A DNA stretch of 15,549 nucleotides, taken from positions 1 through 15,549 of the forward strand of contig JASHZU010000045.1 of the NCBI GenBank assembly GCA_030042375.1, written 5' to 3'. The translations under genes and the position numbers were made by a program. Numbering within the stretch: position 1 is the stretch's first letter; each line of letters starts with the position of its first letter. Positions 1 to 6,960 of this stretch are shown one piece after another. This DNA is from Verrucomicrobiia bacterium (GTDB lineage: Bacteria > Verrucomicrobiota > Verrucomicrobiae > Limisphaerales > UBA11358). Under the pieces are notes generated by a model. It saw only the letters and a list, made by a program, of their open reading frames with translations, made no database searches and was not told where the DNA came from.

Positions 1-842
1 GCCTGCCCAAAGGCCTGTTCACAAAAGAACTCGAAGTGGCGCTCGTCAAAGGCAAAGCCGATTTGGCCGTCCACAGCCTGAAAGATTTGCCGACCGAACT
101 GCCCGCCGGCCTCGTCCTCGCCGCCACACCCAAACGAGCCGATGTCCGCGATGTGCTGGTGTATCGTTCGGAAGATTACTTGAAAGATAACGCCACCCGC
201 ATTACCCAAGACTGGTCTCCCGGCCAAAGCCAGTTGTGCGGCCTGAAAACTGGCACGACCCTGCGCAATTTTCCCAAAGGCGCCACCATCGCCACCTGCA
301 GCACCCGCCGCAAAATGCAACTGCTTGTCGCGCGGCCGGATCTAAAAATCGTCGAGATCCGCGGCAATGTTCCCACCCGCCTGCAAAAAGTTGCCGAACG
401 CGGCGAACTGGATGGGACGGTCCTCGCGCTCGCCGGTCTTACGCGGCTGAATTTTCAAATCAAACCCAACGGCACCCTGGTCGGCGACGCCGTACCGGAT
501 GGCTTGCTCGCCACGGTGCTGGACCTGGACGTGATGCTCCCGTGTGTTGGCCAGGCGGCGATTGGCGTGGAAATCCGCGCCAGCGACGAACGCATCGCCA
601 AAATCTGCGAGCGATTGAATCATTTCAATACCTTTCAGGCTGTGACCGCCGAGCGCGCTTTTTTACGCGCAATGGGTGGCGGCTGCCAAAGCCCCGTCGC
701 CGCCTACGCCGAAATCAACGGCGATAAAATCTCCATGCGTGCCGTGTCGTTCACCAATGAAATGGTCCGGCGTTTTGAAACCAAACGTCCCGTGGTCGAA
801 GCAAAAGAGTTGGGCGAACACGTCGCGGCGGAGTTGAAATAA
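1..842 (+). CDS. hemC: Hydroxymethylbilane synthase (porphobilinogen deaminase), 5'-truncated by window edge
   Basis: HemC joins four porphobilinogen molecules into hydroxymethylbilane, the third common step of haem synthesis, in the cytosol. The open frame runs in from the window edge: before the first GTG (36) it reads LPKGLFTKELEVALVKGKAD, the conserved family segment, so GTG36 is not the start and roughly the first 70 residues are missing. Other landmarks are AVHSLKDLPTELP, the RGNVPTRLQK block, the VGQAAIGVE block and MGGGCQSPVAAYAE, whose cysteine should carry the dipyrromethane cofactor. Oddities: a longer loop before the substrate-binding arginines, ATCSTRR where most enzymes have GTSSLRR, PCVGQAA instead of PAVGQGA, and a C-terminus that stops early (AAELK). 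The key cysteine and arginines remain, so it is probably functional. hemG and hemH downstream support the role. Confidence 0.95.
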   Translation, partial: LPKGLFTKELEVALVKGKADLAVHSLKDLPTELPAGLVLAATPKRADVRDVLVYRSEDYLKDNATRITQDWSPGQSQLCGLKTGTTLRNFPKGATIATCSTRRKMQLLVARPDLKIVEIRGNVPTRLQKVAERGELDGTVLALAGLTRLNFQIKPNGTLVGDAVPDGLLATVLDLDVMLPCVGQAAIGVEIRASDERIAKICERLNHFNTFQAVTAERAFLRAMGGGCQSPVAAYAEINGDKISMRAVSFTNEMVRRFETKRPVVEAKELGEHVAAELK

Positions 843-882
843 TTTACAGTCTTATTCAAACTGACATGTCATTTTGTGTGCA

Positions 883-2082
883 ATGAGAAACAACTTTTCT
901 AAAATCGTTCGCGTCGCCCTGGCCCTGGCCCCGCTCCTGTTGCTTGCCACCGCCTGTCATAAAGAGCAGGCCCAGGTCTATCAGGCCAGCCAGGACCAGG
1001 ATCAAACGGCTCAACCAACCGCCACCGCGCCCGCCACCAATGCCGCGCCGTCCGATTTGCCGCCCGGCCACCCGGACATTTCTGCGCCCGATAATTCTTC
1101 CATGTCCGCCCAATCCATGCCGGCCGGTGTCGTCGCCCCGGATGCCTCCGCCGTGCCGGTCACCTGGACTACTCCCACCAACTGGACCGAAGTCCCGCCC
1201 AGTGAAATGCGCGTCGGCTCGTTCAAAATCGCCGGCGCCAATGGCGCGCAGGCGGACGTCAGTATCGTCCCGCTGCCCGGCATGGCCGGCGGCGATTTCG
1301 CCAACGTCAATCGCTGGCGCGGCCAGGTCGGCCTCTCGCCCCAGTCGGACGATGTGCTGCAAAACTCTGCTGAAACTGTCCAGGCCGGCGGCCAGCCCGC
1401 CCAGCTTTACGACATTGCCGGTGCCAATTCGACGAGCGGCGAACCCAGTCGCATTCTCGGCGTCATCCAGCATCGCGATGGCACCGCCTGGTTTTTCAAA
1501 ATGACCGGCGATGCCGGTCTGGTCGAGCAACAGAAACCTGTCTTCGTTGATTTTCTTCAAACGCTTTCCTTCGGCTCGCAACCGGCGCAGGCCCAACTCC
1601 CGCCGGGCCATCCCGCCATCGGTGATATGAACGCCGCTCCCGAAGCCGGTCCCATCTCTCACGAAGGCCAGCCCAATTGGCAAGTCCCGGGTGGCTGGCA
1701 GGAAGTGAGCGCCGGGCAATTCCTGGTGGCTAAATTTGTTATCGCCTGGATCGACAATGCGCAGGCGACTGTCAACGTCAGCCAGTCCACTGGCGATGGC
1801 GGCGGACTGGCTCCCAACGTCAATCGCTGGCGCGGCCAGCTCGGTCTGCCGCCCCAGGATGAAATTCCCACTACAAGCTTTTCCGTCTCCGGCGGCCAGG
1901 CCCAGCTCGTGGACCTCAGCGGCACCAACGCCGAAACTGGTAAGCCGGCTGAAATCGTCGGTATCGTCGTCACCCAACCCAACGATACCTGGTTTTATAA
2001 GTTGATGGGCGATCCCCAAATCGTTTCCGCCCAGAAAGACGCCTTCACCACCTTCGTCAAAGGCGTGCAGTATGGAAATTAA
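883..2082 (+). CDS. Secreted lipoprotein with two tandem copies of an unknown domain
   Basis: 399 residues, function not recognised. The N-terminus has a charged start, a hydrophobic run (about residues 8-23) and LLATAC with Cys25 as the likely lipidated residue, so it should be anchored in a membrane facing the periplasm. ATG883 is preferred to the in-frame TTG at 874 because it puts the charged residues just before the hydrophobic segment. After a Pro/Ala/Gln-rich linker the protein holds two related units, about residues 59-238 and 239-399. Each opens with LPPGHP(D/A)I, contains NVNRWRGQ(V/L)GL, a PAQL/QAQL strand, a (D/N)T/TAWF(F/Y)K segment with a MxGD motif, and a closing helix. It lies 40 bases after hemC on the same strand and could share its transcript, but nothing ties it to haem chemistry. 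Real gene: high confidence; function unknown. Confidence 0.85.
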   Translation: MRNNFSKIVRVALALAPLLLLATACHKEQAQVYQASQDQDQTAQPTATAPATNAAPSDLPPGHPDISAPDNSSMSAQSMPAGVVAPDASAVPVTWTTPTNWTEVPPSEMRVGSFKIAGANGAQADVSIVPLPGMAGGDFANVNRWRGQVGLSPQSDDVLQNSAETVQAGGQPAQLYDIAGANSTSGEPSRILGVIQHRDGTAWFFKMTGDAGLVEQQKPVFVDFLQTLSFGSQPAQAQLPPGHPAIGDMNAAPEAGPISHEGQPNWQVPGGWQEVSAGQFLVAKFVIAWIDNAQATVNVSQSTGDGGGLAPNVNRWRGQLGLPPQDEIPTTSFSVSGGQAQLVDLSGTNAETGKPAEIVGIVVTQPNDTWFYKLMGDPQIVSAQKDAFTTFVKGVQYGN

Positions 2083-2217
2083 CTTCGAATTTAGCAGTAT
2101 TCCGGAACTAAGCCTTTTCCTCCTCCTCCCCTAAACTGGCCTGATGACTGCCAAAAGGCCATCGCTGAGCCATGCTGTTTTAGAGAGAAGAACACACGCG
2201 CCTGCCTCACCTTGCGC

Positions 2218-2237
2218 TTTCATGCCCTTGCATGAAA
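2218..2237. repeat. Perfect 8-bp inverted repeat with 4-base loop
   Basis: TTTCATGC and GCATGAAA flank CCTT, a compact hairpin six bases before the dispersed repeat at 2243. There is no T-run on either side, so it is not a standard intrinsic terminator. It may be part of the repeat element. Confidence 0.6.
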
Positions 2238-2242
2238 TATTC

Positions 2243-2270
2243 CCTCTCTGTGTCTCTGTGCCTCTGTGGC
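2243..2270 (-). repeat. Dispersed 'CACAGAGGCACAGAGACACAGAG' repeat unit
   Basis: Read on the minus strand this is GCCACAGAGGCACAGAGACA followed by CAGAGAGG, a nearly 9-base-periodic purine-rich unit. Very similar sequences recur in intergenic regions of many environmental bacterial genomes and give rise to recurrent false proteins of the HRGTEAQR / HRGTETQR type. Recognition rests on recall of that pattern; only one copy is visible here. Function unknown; it may be a remnant of a non-autonomous element. Confidence 0.55.
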
Positions 2271-2288
2271 AAAACCGGCCAGACCAAA

Positions 2289-2336
2289 ACATACCGAATA
2301 CATACCGATCAAACCGATTTTTAACCTCAGTTAACC
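2289..2336 (+). promoter_or_regulatory. Clustered short direct repeats upstream of hemG, possible regulator site
   Basis: ACATACCGA occurs at 2289-2297 and again at 2300-2308, an 11-base period, with a third partial copy (AAACCGAT) at 2311-2318. TTAACC follows at 2321-2326 and 2331-2336, a 10-base period. Helical-turn spacing about 75-125 bases before the hemG start suits a regulator binding array. No known regulator is recognised, so this is only a candidate. Confidence 0.3.
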
Positions 2337-2412
2337 AAAAAAAATTTTCGCAGCGCGCCGGCACAAAAAGCGGTTCGCCGTTAGCCGGCCTTTTAGTTAA
2401 TCTGGATGCTCA

Positions 2413-3777
2413 ATGAGCGCGCTCAAACCTGTTGCCATGATTGGTGCCGGCATCACCGGATTGACCGCCGCTTTTTGCCTCAAACGCAAGGGCATTCCGG
2501 TCACGGTCTATGAAGCCGGAGCGCGTCCCGGCGGCGTCATCCAATCCATCCGTCGCGACGGCTTCCTCGCCGAGTCCGGGCCCAACACCATTCTCGAAAC
2601 CACCCCGGAAATCTCCCAGCTCATCCGCGACCTGAACCTCGAATCGCGCCGCCAATATACTGCCCCCGATGCCGAAGCCCGCTTCGTCGTGCGTGGCAAA
2701 AAACCCGTCGCCATGCCTTCATCGCAGCTCGGAATTTTCACGTCCGAACTTTTAAGCATCGGCGCGAAATTCGCCCTCCTGCGCGAACCCTTCGTCCCGC
2801 CCAGGCGCGATGGTGTGGAAGAAAGTGTCGCGGAATTTGTCACGCGCCGGTTGAACCGCGAATTTCTCGACCGCCTCGTGGATGCCCTTGTCGCGGGCAT
2901 TTACGCCGGCGATCCCCATAAGCTTTCCGTCCAGCACGCCTTTCCCCGGCTCGCGCAACTTGAATCAAAATACGGTTCGCTCATTAAGGGCCAGATGCGT
3001 GGCGCGCACGAACGCAAAAAAACCGGCCAGGTCGCCCGGGACCGCGCCCCCAAATTTTCTTTTGACGAAGGCTTGCAGGTTTTGCCCGATACGCTCGCTT
3101 CGCAGCTTGATGTCAAATTCAATACTCCTGTCACCCGCCTTGCAAAAAATGGCGATATCTGGCGCGTGACAACGCCATCCGGCGATGCTGAGCATAGCGC
3201 TGTCGTGTATTGTGGCACTGCCTGGCGGCTGTCCGAATTGCCAATCACCGCTGATAAGCCCGTGGACGTCTCCCTGTTCTCCGACATCCGTTACCCACCT
3301 GTGGCCAGTGTCGTTCTCGGTTTCCGGCGCGAAGACGTCGCCCATCCCTGCCAAGGTTTCGGCATGTTGATTCCTAAAATCGAAGGCTTCAAAATCCTTG
3401 GCACCATCTTTTCCTCCGCGCTTTTCTCCAACCGCGCCCCTGCCGGCCATGTGCTGCTGTCCAGCTACATTGGCGGCGAACGCTCCCCCGAACTCGCCGC
3501 CCTGCCGCCCGACGAATTGGTCCGCGTCACCTGCAATGACCTGGCCGTCTTGCTCGGCGGGCGGGGCAAACCCGTGTTCGTTCACACCGCGCTTTATCCC
3601 CGGGCCATTCCCCAGTACAATCTTGGCTACGGAAAATACAAGGATCGCATGAATGAAATCGAATCCACCACCCCCGGCCTGTTTTTCGCCGGACATTTTC
3701 GCGACGGCGTTTCGCTGGGCGATTCCGTCACCGCCGGCGGCAATGTCGCCGCCCGTTTGAAGAACTTTCTGCCATGA
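2413..3777 (+). CDS. hemG: Protoporphyrinogen oxidase, oxygen-dependent FAD type (HemY/PgoX-like)
   Basis: 454 residues, the usual size. It oxidises protoporphyrinogen IX (or coproporphyrinogen III in the coproporphyrin-dependent branch) to the porphyrin with FAD and O2, at or near the cytoplasmic membrane. The N-terminus has the dinucleotide-binding GAGITG motif (11-16) followed by VYEAGARPGGVI and the family segment SGPNTILETTPE. The C-terminus has the second FAD-binding block, FFAGHFRDGVSLGDSV (about 424-439), then AGGNVAARL. It belongs to the amine-oxidase-fold family, not the unrelated flavodoxin-like HemG of E. coli; the names hemY and pgoX are also used. Its stop overlaps the hemH start by ATGA, so the two are translationally coupled and act in consecutive steps. 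Sequence alone does not settle protoporphyrin versus coproporphyrin specificity. Confidence 0.93.
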   Translation: MSALKPVAMIGAGITGLTAAFCLKRKGIPVTVYEAGARPGGVIQSIRRDGFLAESGPNTILETTPEISQLIRDLNLESRRQYTAPDAEARFVVRGKKPVAMPSSQLGIFTSELLSIGAKFALLREPFVPPRRDGVEESVAEFVTRRLNREFLDRLVDALVAGIYAGDPHKLSVQHAFPRLAQLESKYGSLIKGQMRGAHERKKTGQVARDRAPKFSFDEGLQVLPDTLASQLDVKFNTPVTRLAKNGDIWRVTTPSGDAEHSAVVYCGTAWRLSELPITADKPVDVSLFSDIRYPPVASVVLGFRREDVAHPCQGFGMLIPKIEGFKILGTIFSSALFSNRAPAGHVLLSSYIGGERSPELAALPPDELVRVTCNDLAVLLGGRGKPVFVHTALYPRAIPQYNLGYGKYKDRMNEIESTTPGLFFAGHFRDGVSLGDSVTAGGNVAARLKNFLP

Positions 3778-4802
3778 AAAAAGGTGTCCTCCTCGTCAAC
3801 CTCGGCTCGCCCGATTCCACCGCCGTCAGCGATGTCCGGAAATATCTGCGCGAATTTCTTATGGACGGCCGCGTGCTGGATGCGCCCTGGCCCATACGTT
3901 TTTGCGTGGTCCATTTCACGATTTTGCCCTCGCGCCCCAAAGAATCCGCCCATGCCTATGAAAAAATCTGGACGCCCGAAGGCTCTCCCCTCGTTGTGAT
4001 CAGCCGCCGCGTCCAAAAAAAATTGCAGGCGCGCCTCGATGTCCCCGTGGAGCTCGCCATGCGCTATCAAAATCCTTCCATTGAAAGCGCCCTCGCCAAA
4101 TTGCGCGATGCCGGCGTGGACGATTTGTTTTTGATTCCCCTCTTTCCACACTACGCGATGTCCAGTTATGAAAGCGCCGTCGTGCGCGTCCAGGAAGTTG
4201 CGGCCCAAATCGCGCCGCAGATGAGAGTCACCGTCCAGCCGCCCTACTACGACGCCCCGGATTATATCGAAGCCCTCGCCGCCAGCGCGCAGGATATGCT
4301 TCAAACCGGTTACGACCATTTGCTTTTCAGCTTCCACGGCATCCCCGAGCGCCACCTGAGAAAATCCGACCCGACTCACTGCCATTGCCTTGCGAAAGAA
4401 AACTGCTGCGATGTCCCCAGCCCTGCGCATGCGACCTGTTATCGCGCGCAATGTTTTAAGACCGTCGCCGCTTTCGTCGCCAAAGCCGGCGTGCCCCCAA
4501 ATAAATATTCCGTGTCCTTTCAATCCCGCCTGGGCAAAGACCCCTGGCTCAAGCCCTACACCGATTTCGAACTCGCTGAATTTCCCAAACGCGGCATCAA
4601 AAAGCTCTTCGTCATCTGCCCCGCTTTTGTCTCGGATTGCCTCGAAACCATTGAAGAAATCGGTATGCGCGGTAAAGAAACCTTCATCGGCGCGGGTGGA
4701 AAAGAATTCGCCCAAATCCCCTGCCTCAACGAACATCCGCTTTGGATTTCCACCCTCGAAAAAATGACGCGCCGTTTTCTTTCAGCCAATCCGGCCGCAT
4801 AG
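3774..4802 (+). CDS. hemH: Ferrochelatase with cysteine-rich internal segment, probable [2Fe-2S] type
   Basis: 342 residues. It inserts Fe2+ into the porphyrin, the last step of haem synthesis, probably membrane-associated. The N-terminus GVLLVNLGSPDS, the SFHGIPERH block with the active-site His188, and CPAFVSDCLETIEEI with Glu291 are diagnostic. Between them lies a cysteine-rich stretch with Cys203, 205, 211, 212, 222 and 227 (THCHC, NCC and CYRAQC). E. coli-type enzymes lack this pattern. It fits the described ferrochelatase class whose [2Fe-2S] cluster is held by cysteines internal to the chain rather than at the C-terminus. Cluster binding is inferred. The start ATG overlaps the hemG stop (ATGA). 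The gene converges with pqqE, with 35 bases between the two ends. Confidence 0.95.
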   Translation: MKKGVLLVNLGSPDSTAVSDVRKYLREFLMDGRVLDAPWPIRFCVVHFTILPSRPKESAHAYEKIWTPEGSPLVVISRRVQKKLQARLDVPVELAMRYQNPSIESALAKLRDAGVDDLFLIPLFPHYAMSSYESAVVRVQEVAAQIAPQMRVTVQPPYYDAPDYIEALAASAQDMLQTGYDHLLFSFHGIPERHLRKSDPTHCHCLAKENCCDVPSPAHATCYRAQCFKTVAAFVAKAGVPPNKYSVSFQSRLGKDPWLKPYTDFELAEFPKRGIKKLFVICPAFVSDCLETIEEIGMRGKETFIGAGGKEFAQIPCLNEHPLWISTLEKMTRRFLSANPAA

Positions 4803-4837
4803 AAGGTTGCAGTTCCAAATCTCTCGGATGCACAGTT

Positions 4838-5962
4838 TTATGCAGTTTCGCGCGAGGGTGATTTCCCCAGCCTCAGGGATTCTACCGCATTGCGATAGAC
4901 CAGATCCTGCTCCCCTCCCCGTTCCGCCTCCGCCAGCGCTTCCGTAATCATATGATGCTTCGGGGCGAGCGAGCAGACCGGGTCCGTGGACGCTGCGTCA
5001 CCGGTCAGCAAAAACGCCTGGCAGCGGCAGCCGCCGAAATCTACTTCCTTGCGCGGGCAGCTCCGGCACGGTTCCGGCAGCCAAGCTGTGCCGCGAAACC
5101 TGCGAAACGCGTCCGACTCCAGCCAGATTTTTTCCAGCGAGTGTGCGTGCGCATTTTCGAATTTCAACCCGCGGATTTCCCGGGCCGTTTGGCACGGCAA
5201 AACTGTGCCGTCCGCCGTCACCGTTATGAAGACACGCCCCCAACCCTGCAGGCATGGTTTGGGAAATTCTTCAAAGTAATCTGGCAGTACGTAGAGGATT
5301 TCCATGCGGCCCTTGAGCCGTTGTTGCGCAGCCTGCGCCGTCTGCGCGGCCAATTCCGCCTGTGCGCGTGTCGGCAAAAGCGCCGCGCGATTTTTCAACG
5401 CCCAGCCGTTAAATTGCGTATTCGCCAGCTCCAGCCGCTCTGCGCCCAGTTCTTCCGCCATGGCAATGATCTCTGCAATGCGCCCGATGTTCCGGCGTTG
5501 CAGCACCACATTCAACGTGAGCGAAAAACCGGCCGCGCGCGCCAGCCGCGCCGCGTGGATTTTTTTTTCAAACGACGGCGCGCCGCCGGCCATCAGATCG
5601 GAGTCTTTCGCGTCCGCGTCCTGGATGCTCACCTGCAGGTTGTCCAGCCCTGCGTCGCGTAATTGAGCGGCCAGCTTCTCCGTCAGGAGCGTCCCGCCTG
5701 TGCTTAAATTCGTGTAAAGCCCCTGCTCTCGCGCATGGCGGATAATCTCCGGCACGTCCGGCAACAGCAATGGTTCTCCGCCGGAAAAATGCGCCTGGAT
5801 CACCCCCAACGCCGCTGCCTCGGACAACACGCGCTTCCACTCGTCGGTGCTCAACTCTCCCGTGTGCTGTGCGAAATTCAGCGGGTTGCTGCAATACGGA
5901 CATTGCAGCGGGCAGCGATACGTCAGCTCGCACAACAATGAAAATGGACGCGGCGTTTCCAT
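4838..5962 (-). CDS. pqqE: PqqA peptide cyclase (radical SAM/SPASM protein)
   Basis: 374 residues, standard length. PqqE uses S-adenosylmethionine and iron-sulfur clusters to form the C-C bond between the conserved Glu and Tyr of PqqA, the first committed step of PQQ synthesis, with PqqD presenting the peptide. The radical SAM motif is Cys17, Cys21, Cys24 in the near-invariant TYRCPLQCPYCSNP. The C-terminal SPASM cysteines for auxiliary clusters lie in PCLQGWG, VLPCQTA, PCRSCPRKE, GGCRCQAF and DPVCSLA. The ATG lies 3 bases after the pqqD stop, so coupling is likely. It is the last gene of the minus-strand cluster and converges with hemH. I saw no clear terminator in the 35-base gap. Confidence 0.97.
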   Translation of the reverse strand: METPRPFSLLCELTYRCPLQCPYCSNPLNFAQHTGELSTDEWKRVLSEAAALGVIQAHFSGGEPLLLPDVPEIIRHAREQGLYTNLSTGGTLLTEKLAAQLRDAGLDNLQVSIQDADAKDSDLMAGGAPSFEKKIHAARLARAAGFSLTLNVVLQRRNIGRIAEIIAMAEELGAERLELANTQFNGWALKNRAALLPTRAQAELAAQTAQAAQQRLKGRMEILYVLPDYFEEFPKPCLQGWGRVFITVTADGTVLPCQTAREIRGLKFENAHAHSLEKIWLESDAFRRFRGTAWLPEPCRSCPRKEVDFGGCRCQAFLLTGDAASTDPVCSLAPKHHMITEALAEAERGGEQDLVYRNAVESLRLGKSPSRETA

Positions 5963-5965
5963 CGG

Positions 5966-6244
5966 TCAGTCGCCCAGTTTGACAAGGTTTTTCTCGGCCA
6001 GCCGTTGCAAAATTTCCTTCACGCCGGCGCCAACCTCATTGCTCTGGTAGCGCTCGCCCAGGATCTCAACAATGTTCGCGACCGTCCGCTGGCTGTCGCA
6101 AAGCTCCAGCACCGCCCGTGCGGTTGGATTCAGCACCAACACGCCTTCCGGAAAAAGCAGCAAATGCTTTTCGCGCACCGCGTCCCATTTGAGACGCGCT
6201 TTGTCCGCCAGGCGCGGCCTGGAGCTGTCAGCAACGGCATTCAT
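5966..6244 (-). CDS. pqqD: PqqA-binding chaperone PqqD
   Basis: 92 residues, the normal size for PqqD, which binds the PqqA peptide and delivers it to PqqE. Characteristic features are SRPRLADKARLKWDAVREKH near the N-terminus, LLFPEGVLVLNPTA and AVLELCD in the winged-helix core, then a helical C-terminal part ending LAEKNLVKLGD. The start chosen is ATG 6244-6242, because its ATG overlaps the pqqC TGA (ATGA) and gives the family length. A further in-frame ATG at 6310 would add 22 unrelated residues from inside pqqC. It is a separate gene, not fused to pqqC or pqqE as in some species. Confidence 0.93.
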   Translation of the reverse strand: MNAVADSSRPRLADKARLKWDAVREKHLLLFPEGVLVLNPTARAVLELCDSQRTVANIVEILGERYQSNEVGAGVKEILQRLAEKNLVKLGD

Positions 6245-6960
6245 TTTTTCGACCGGTTTAAAATATATGCCAAATGCACGGCATCCAGCATCGCCCACAA
6301 AAGTTCGCATTTAAATTTAAGCGCATCCACCGCCTGCTCCTGCAATTCCCGGCTCCGGCACCGCTCCACTACCAGGCCCAGCGCAAAACCCGCATCGCGC
6401 GGCGCTTGCGTCAAACGCCCGCGAAAATAACGCAGGCCATCTTCCTTGACCCAGGGATAATGCCGCTCAAAAGCCGCAATGCGTTTGGACATCAGGGTGG
6501 GCGCGAACAATTCCGTCAGCGATGACGCCATGGCGATAATCCATGGCCGCGTGCGGCAGAAATTAATATACGCATCCACCGCATAACGCACGCCCGGCAG
6601 CAGGTGTTTTTCTGAAATCATATCCGCGCGCGATAATCCCACGGCCACACCCAGCCGCAGCCATTTTTCAATCCCGCCGATTTCGTTGCGCGTGCCGTCA
6701 TGGTCCATGATGCGCTGTATCCACAAACGACGAATGGCCGGATCGGGACAATTCGAAAGGATTGCTGCGTCCTTGATGGGAATCGCCGTTTGATAGTAAA
6801 ACCGGTTGGCTACCCACCCCTGGAGCGAACGGCGGTCCAGTTTGCCCGCGTTCATCAGGACGTGAAACGGATGTTTGTCGTGATAGCTCCGCCCTCCGAC
6901 CGCCTCCAGGCGCGCCACAAATTCTTTCTCAGGCCAGGGAAGCTGTTGCTGTCGTTTCAT
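6241..6960 (-). CDS. pqqC: Pyrroloquinoline-quinone synthase PqqC
   Basis: 239 residues. PqqC catalyses the final ring closure and eight-electron oxidation to PQQ using molecular oxygen without a metal or cofactor. It has the haem-oxygenase-like all-helical fold. Recognisable motifs are HPFHVLMNAGKLDRRSLQGW (30-49), NRFYYQTAIPIKDAAIL (52-68), RIMDHDG (83-89) and RHYPWVKEDGLRYFRGR (166-182). The His, Arg, Tyr and Lys residues in these motifs form the active site in characterised enzymes. The ATG overlaps the pqqB TGA and the stop overlaps the pqqD ATG, both as ATGA, so pqqBCD are tightly coupled. The need for O2 implies that PQQ is made under aerobic conditions. Confidence 0.97.
   Translation of the reverse strand: MKRQQQLPWPEKEFVARLEAVGGRSYHDKHPFHVLMNAGKLDRRSLQGWVANRFYYQTAIPIKDAAILSNCPDPAIRRLWIQRIMDHDGTRNEIGGIEKWLRLGVAVGLSRADMISEKHLLPGVRYAVDAYINFCRTRPWIIAMASSLTELFAPTLMSKRIAAFERHYPWVKEDGLRYFRGRLTQAPRDAGFALGLVVERCRSRELQEQAVDALKFKCELLWAMLDAVHLAYILNRSKK

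Larger units (their letters stand above)
2083..2412. other. 330-base intergenic region before hemG
   Basis: No credible gene. The short open frames here translate a dispersed repeat (HRGTETQRG-type peptides) and look spurious. The stretch contains an 8-bp hairpin (2218-2237), the dispersed repeat (2243-2270), short direct repeats (2289-2336) and an A/T-rich tract (2337-2346), and it probably carries the hemG-hemH promoter. Its length suggests that hemG-hemH is transcribed separately from hemC and the lipoprotein gene. Confidence 0.7.

Noticed and set aside
856..2019. Long minus-strand open frame (387 codons) opposite the lipoprotein gene
   Set aside because: It is the antisense of a G+C-rich coding region, Gly/Arg/Asp-rich with no recognisable motif, whereas the plus strand has a signal peptide and internal repeats.
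2131..2416. Two overlapping small open frames in the gap before hemG
   Set aside because: They translate the dispersed repeat (HRGTETQRG-like) and have no start context or homology signal.
3627..4736. Long minus-strand open frame (369 codons) opposite hemG/hemH
   Set aside because: hemH and hemG on the plus strand are unmistakable; the opposite frame is low-complexity shadow coding.
4801..4850. TGCA...TGCA dyad between hemH and pqqE as a bidirectional terminator
   Set aside because: The stem is only about four base pairs, with no proper T-run on either strand.
4952..5662. Plus-strand open frame (236 codons) opposite pqqE
   Set aside because: The composition is Arg/Gln/Phe-rich and lacks family motifs, while pqqE carries all its cluster cysteines.
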